Of a DNA stretch of 9,265 nucleotides, positions 6,281 through 9,265 are shown piece after piece. Origin of the DNA: an uncultured Campylobacteraceae bacterium (GTDB lineage: Bacteria > Campylobacterota > Campylobacteria > Campylobacterales > Arcobacteraceae); assembly GCA_913057765.1 (NCBI GenBank), contig CAJXPH010000100.1, forward strand, positions 1 to 9,265, given 5' to 3'. Below the pieces are notes generated by a model. It had not been told where the DNA came from. It was given only the letters and a program-made list of their open reading frames with translations, and searched no databases. The position numbers were made by a program, and so were the translations under genes. Position 1 is the stretch's first letter; every line of letters begins with the position of its first letter.

Positions 6281-7840
6281 ATGGCTAAAGAGACAAAATC
6301 TCAAAGAGTAGAAAGAATAAAGATAGAGAAAGATGGTCTTGATGTACTTCAAGACATCTATCTTTATGCAGTAACAGGAGAAGCAGTTCATCCTGAAGAT
6401 ATTGATAGACTTAAATGGTATGGACTTTACACACAAAATAGAAATCTACAAGATGAAAATGATCCTACTTTATATTTCATGCTAAGAGTAAAACTTGAAG
6501 GTGGACTACTAACACTTCCTCAATTAAAAATTGTTGCACAAATCTCTGAAAAATATGCAAGAGGAACTGCAGACTTTACAACAAGACAAGATATTCAATT
6601 TCACTATATTAGAGTTGTAGATTTACCAGAAATATTTAGACTTCTAGATACGGTAGGACTATGCACAATCTTTGCAGCAGGAGATGTACCAAGAAATGTA
6701 ATCTCTTGTCCTGTAAATGGTGTTGACCATGATGAAATTACAGATGTTAGAGATATTGTAGCGAAATTAAATACCTTATTTAAAGGCAATAAAAGTTTCT
6801 CTAATCTTCCAAGAAAATATAAAGTTGGAGTAAATGGTTGTTCTAAAAATTGTACTAATCATGAAATTCAAGATTTAAGTTTTAATGCAATTAAAACAAA
6901 TAATGGGAAAGTTCAATTTGCAGTAAGTGTTGGAGGAGGATTAGCTTCAAATAAAAGAATTGCTACGCATATTGGTTATGTAACTCCATCTCAAGTTGTA
7001 CCACTTACAAGAGCTATTACAAAAATTTATAGAGACCATGGTCTTAGAGAAAAAAGAAATAAAGCAAGACTTGGTCATTTAATTGATTTTTGGGGTATTG
7101 AAAAGTTTGTAGAAGAAGTTCATTCAGAAATAACGTTTAAAATGAAAGATGCAAATGAATTAGAATATACAAATTCAAAACAAAGAGATCACTTTGGTAT
7201 TCATGAAAGTAAAGAAAAAGGTAAAAGCTTTATTGGCTGTTCTTTAAATTCTGGACATATTGGAGTTGATGGACTAAATAACTTAATCGCACTTTTTGAA
7301 AAGTATGATGCCAATAGGTTAAAAACTACAGTTACTCAGAATATTATTATTATAGATGCTCCAAGTAATAAGGCTGAGGCTTTTGCAAAAGATTTAGAAG
7401 ATGTAAATATTCAAGCCTTTCCTTCGAATTTTAGAGCAAAGACACAAGCATGTACAGGACTTGATTTTTGTAAATTTGCAATTTCTGAAACTAAAGGTGT
7501 ATCTAAAAGACTTGTTGAACATCTTGAAGATAAATTCCCAGACTTTAAAGAAAGAGTTTCTATTTCAGTAAATGGTTGCCCAAACTCATGTGCACATCCA
7601 CATATTGTTGATTTAGGATTAATGGGAACAAAAGTTAAAAATGCTCAAAATGAATCTGTTGTTGGATACGAACTATTAGTCAGCGGATTTTTAGAAGGTG
7701 TAAACTCTCAATTTGCTCAAAAAACTGGAATTAAATTTCCTGTAGAAGATGTAAATGAAACAGTTGAAAAGTTAATCAACGAATATCTTAAATCTGAAAC
7801 TAAAACACTTCATGATTTTTTACTTACGAAAGTTGCTTAA
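6281..7840 (+). CDS. sir: Siroheme [4Fe-4S] sulfite reductase, ferredoxin type
   Basis: The 519-residue protein belongs to the nitrite/sulfite reductase family and probably reduces sulfite to sulfide with six electrons. It has the family's duplicated layout, with N-terminal half to about residue 290. Siroheme and anion-binding residues appear as Arg102 in TTRQDIQFHY, Arg138 in VPRNV, and Lys179/Lys181 in LPRKYKVGV. The cluster ligands are Cys391-X5-Cys397 (ACTGLDFC) and Cys433-X3-Cys437 (GCPNSC). Plant nitrite reductases have Asn where Lys181 stands, while sulfite reductases have Lys, so the sequence favours sulfite. The operon agrees. No CysJ-like flavoprotein is present, so ferredoxin is the likely donor. 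AGGA (6271-6274), inside the last cysN codons, lies six bases before the start. The Tyr-Cys crosslink of some family members was not evaluated. A nitrite reductase is the alternative. Confidence 0.88.
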   Translation: MAKETKSQRVERIKIEKDGLDVLQDIYLYAVTGEAVHPEDIDRLKWYGLYTQNRNLQDENDPTLYFMLRVKLEGGLLTLPQLKIVAQISEKYARGTADFTTRQDIQFHYIRVVDLPEIFRLLDTVGLCTIFAAGDVPRNVISCPVNGVDHDEITDVRDIVAKLNTLFKGNKSFSNLPRKYKVGVNGCSKNCTNHEIQDLSFNAIKTNNGKVQFAVSVGGGLASNKRIATHIGYVTPSQVVPLTRAITKIYRDHGLREKRNKARLGHLIDFWGIEKFVEEVHSEITFKMKDANELEYTNSKQRDHFGIHESKEKGKSFIGCSLNSGHIGVDGLNNLIALFEKYDANRLKTTVTQNIIIIDAPSNKAEAFAKDLEDVNIQAFPSNFRAKTQACTGLDFCKFAISETKGVSKRLVEHLEDKFPDFKERVSISVNGCPNSCAHPHIVDLGLMGTKVKNAQNESVVGYELLVSGFLEGVNSQFAQKTGIKFPVEDVNETVEKLINEYLKSETKTLHDFLLTKVA

Positions 7841-7867
7841 GAAGAAAAGGATTATTCCTTTCTTCTT
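7839..7867 (+). terminator. Probable terminator of the sulfur operon
   Basis: AAGAAG (7839-7844) and AAAGGA (7846-7851), with A7845 bulged, pair with TCCTTT (7856-7861) and CTTCTT (7862-7867) around the loop TTAT. This gives 12 pairs starting within the sulfite reductase stop codon. The 3' arm is pyrimidine-rich, but no clean T-run follows, so it may be a weak intrinsic terminator or an mRNA-stabilising 3' hairpin. Its position at the operon end and the promoter after it support termination. Confidence 0.6.
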
Positions 7868-7884
7868 GAATGATTAATAGAACA

Positions 7885-7890
7885 TATAAT
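7885..7890 (+). promoter_or_regulatory. -10 box of a promoter for the class V aminotransferase gene
   Basis: A perfect TATAAT sits 22 bases before the start codon of the next gene. No good -35 box is found at 16-18 bases upstream: CTTCTT at 7862-7867 is the 17-base position, and TTGAAT at 7866-7871 is too close. Campylobacterota sigma70 promoters often do without a clear -35. Transcription would start near 7897, leaving a leader of only about 16 bases. Confidence 0.5.
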
Positions 7891-7912
7891 TAAAATAAGC
7901 TACTATTATAAA

Positions 7913-9214
7913 ATGAAAAAAGACATATTTAGACCATTTTTTGACAAAAGTACAAATACATTAGATTTTATTAGATACAACACTATTGGAAAAAGTAAAA
8001 AAGAGTATTTTGACTATACAGCTTCAGGGTTAGCTTTTAGACAAATAGAGAATAGATTAAGAGATGTATTAGAAACATATGCAAATACCCACTCAAAAGA
8101 ATCTACTAATGCAGATATAACAAACTCATATTACAATGAAGCAATTGAGAATTTATATAAATCACTTGACGTATGTGATAAATTTTCTATCATTCCAACG
8201 GGATGTGGAGCAACGGCTGCAATTAAAAAATTCCAAGAAATTATGGGTCTGTATATTCCTCCTGCAACTAAAAAAAGATATAACATATCTGTATCAACAG
8301 AAAATATGCCTTTAGTAATTGTAGGACCTTATGAACATCATTCAAATGAAGTAAGTTATAGAGAAGCATTTTGTGAAATAAAAAGAGTTTCACTCAAAAG
8401 TGATGGTTTAATAAATCTAGAAGAACTTGAAGACATTTTAAAAGAAAATACTCATAGAGAAGTTATTGGAAGTTTCTGTATAGCATCTAACGTAACTGGT
8501 ATCATTACATGTTATAAAGAAGTATCTAATTTATTAAGAAAATATGGAGCTAGTGTTTGTTTTGACGCAGCAGCAAGTTCTCCATACATGAATATAGATT
8601 GTAAATATTATGATGCATTATTTGTATCTCCACACAAATTACTTGGAGGGCCTGGAAGTTCTGGATTGTTAATAATTAAAAATGATTTAGTAGATACTGA
8701 AATATCTCCTACTTTTGCAGGTGGAGGAACAGTTGTTTATGTAAATAACGAAGTTCAAGAATATGAAGAAGATATTATTACAAGAGAAACAGCAGGAACC
8801 CCTGGAATACTACAATTAATCCGTGCAGCCCTTGCTTATCAACTTAGAAATGAAATTGGCTTTGAATTTATAAAAAAACAAAAAGATGAATTACTAAAAT
8901 ATTTTTTAGATGAATTAAATTCCATAAAAGACATAACTATTTATGGGAATCAAGACTCTCAGAATATTGGAATAGTTTCTTTTAATATTGGTGAACTTAA
9001 TCCATATGATATATGTGAAAATTTGTCTAAACATGGGGGAATACAGGCACGAGCAGGTTGTTCATGTGCAGGTCCTTATGGACATGATTTATTAGGCATA
9101 GAAGACAAAGAGTCTTTTGAAGATAAACCAGGTTGGTTACGTATTTCAATTCATTATTCTCAAACAATTGAAGATATAGATAATCTTCTTAAAGCTTTAA
9201 AACAATCTATATAA
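7913..9214 (+). CDS. Class V aminotransferase-fold enzyme, SufS-related putative cysteine desulfurase
   Basis: This is a 433-residue PLP enzyme of the class V fold. PTGCGATAAI (95-104) forms the cofactor phosphate loop. EHHSN (141-145) has the cofactor-stacking histidine in the SufS/CsdA context. Asp218 in CFDAAAS contacts the pyridine ring, and Lys242 in SPHKLLGGPGSSG is the Schiff base. RETAGTPG (291-298) is the partner-subunit loop. In RAGCSCAGPYGH (380-391), Cys385 aligns with the catalytic cysteine of the SufS RTGHHCA loop, while Cys383 stands where SufS has histidine. Cysteine-to-alanine desulfuration with persulfide on Cys385 is therefore likely, though selenocysteine lyase or another lyase is possible. 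It is longer than usual SufS (about 405), partly through an N-terminal extension and an insert near 115-135. No ribosome binding site is visible, but a stop codon at 7871 and the lack of other starts leave the ATG at 7913. It appears to be its own transcription unit, downstream of the sulfur operon. No SufE or Suf genes are in view. Confidence 0.8.
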   Translation: MKKDIFRPFFDKSTNTLDFIRYNTIGKSKKEYFDYTASGLAFRQIENRLRDVLETYANTHSKESTNADITNSYYNEAIENLYKSLDVCDKFSIIPTGCGATAAIKKFQEIMGLYIPPATKKRYNISVSTENMPLVIVGPYEHHSNEVSYREAFCEIKRVSLKSDGLINLEELEDILKENTHREVIGSFCIASNVTGIITCYKEVSNLLRKYGASVCFDAAASSPYMNIDCKYYDALFVSPHKLLGGPGSSGLLIIKNDLVDTEISPTFAGGGTVVYVNNEVQEYEEDIITRETAGTPGILQLIRAALAYQLRNEIGFEFIKKQKDELLKYFLDELNSIKDITIYGNQDSQNIGIVSFNIGELNPYDICENLSKHGGIQARAGCSCAGPYGHDLLGIEDKESFEDKPGWLRISIHYSQTIEDIDNLLKALKQSI

Positions 9215-9217
9215 ATA

Positions 9218-9265
9218 CTGTCTCTTATACACATCTCCGAGCCCACGAGACCAGAGAGGATCTCG
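9218..9265 (-). other. Nextera i7 adapter remnant, inverted copy (artificial sequence)
   Basis: This is the reverse complement of the left-end adapter. The mosaic end is CTGTCTCTTATACACATCT at 9218-9236, followed by CCGAGCCCACGAGAC at 9237-9251, barcode CAGAGAGG at 9252-9259 and the P7 start ATCTCG at 9260-9265. Genomic sequence ends at about 9217, three bases after the stop codon of the last gene, so that stop codon is genomic. The 46-base terminal inverted repeat made with the left end is a library artefact. Confidence 0.98.

Noticed and set aside
6281..7840. Assimilatory nitrite reductase (NirA)
   Set aside because: Lys181 in the PRKYK segment and the sulfate assimilation operon favour sulfite. 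It remains the main alternative.
1..9265. 46-base terminal inverted repeats suggesting a transposon or linear element
   Set aside because: The repeats are exactly the Nextera i7 adapter, barcode and Tn5 mosaic end. No transposase gene is present.

Overview
The real sequence is an AT-rich bacterial insert at about positions 47-9217. It is flanked on both sides by Illumina Nextera (Tn5) adapter carrying the same i7 barcode, so the outermost 46-48 bases are synthetic. Every recognised gene is on the + strand. Low GC, tight gene packing, A/T-ending codons and the gene content suggest a Campylobacterota member, most likely of the Arcobacter group. That placement rests on general resemblance, not on a search.

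Positions 187-7840 hold a compact assimilatory sulfate reduction and cysteine/homocysteine synthesis cluster, probably one operon, perhaps with an internal promoter. The order is metY-type O-acetylhomoserine sulfhydrylase, an Rrf2-family regulator resembling CymR, cysK, a 74-residue DUF2061 membrane protein, cysH (iron-sulfur APS reductase type), cysD, cysN, and a siroheme sulfite reductase of the ferredoxin type. A strong sigma70-like promoter (TTGACA-17-TACAAT) lies before the first gene. An imperfect hairpin right at the last stop codon probably ends the unit.

The genes make a nearly complete route. CysDN turns sulfate and ATP into APS, with GTP hydrolysis. CysH reduces APS directly to sulfite. 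The siroheme enzyme reduces sulfite to sulfide. CysK (O-acetylserine) and MetY (O-acetylhomoserine) then fix the sulfide. No APS kinase, flavoprotein CysJ, serine acetyltransferase, siroheme synthase or sulfate transporter is in the window; some must lie elsewhere. The regulator next to cysK lacks the IscR cysteines and ends in isoleucine, suggesting a CymR-CysK type cysteine sensor.

Positions 7913-9214 hold a separately promoted class V PLP enzyme, related to SufS-type cysteine desulfurases but with an RAGCSC active-site loop. The window is mostly well-understood metabolism. The points most worth a second look are the regulator-CysK pair, the DUF2061 protein with a hairpin over its ribosome binding site, the direct repeats at the first promoter, and the unusual desulfurase loop.
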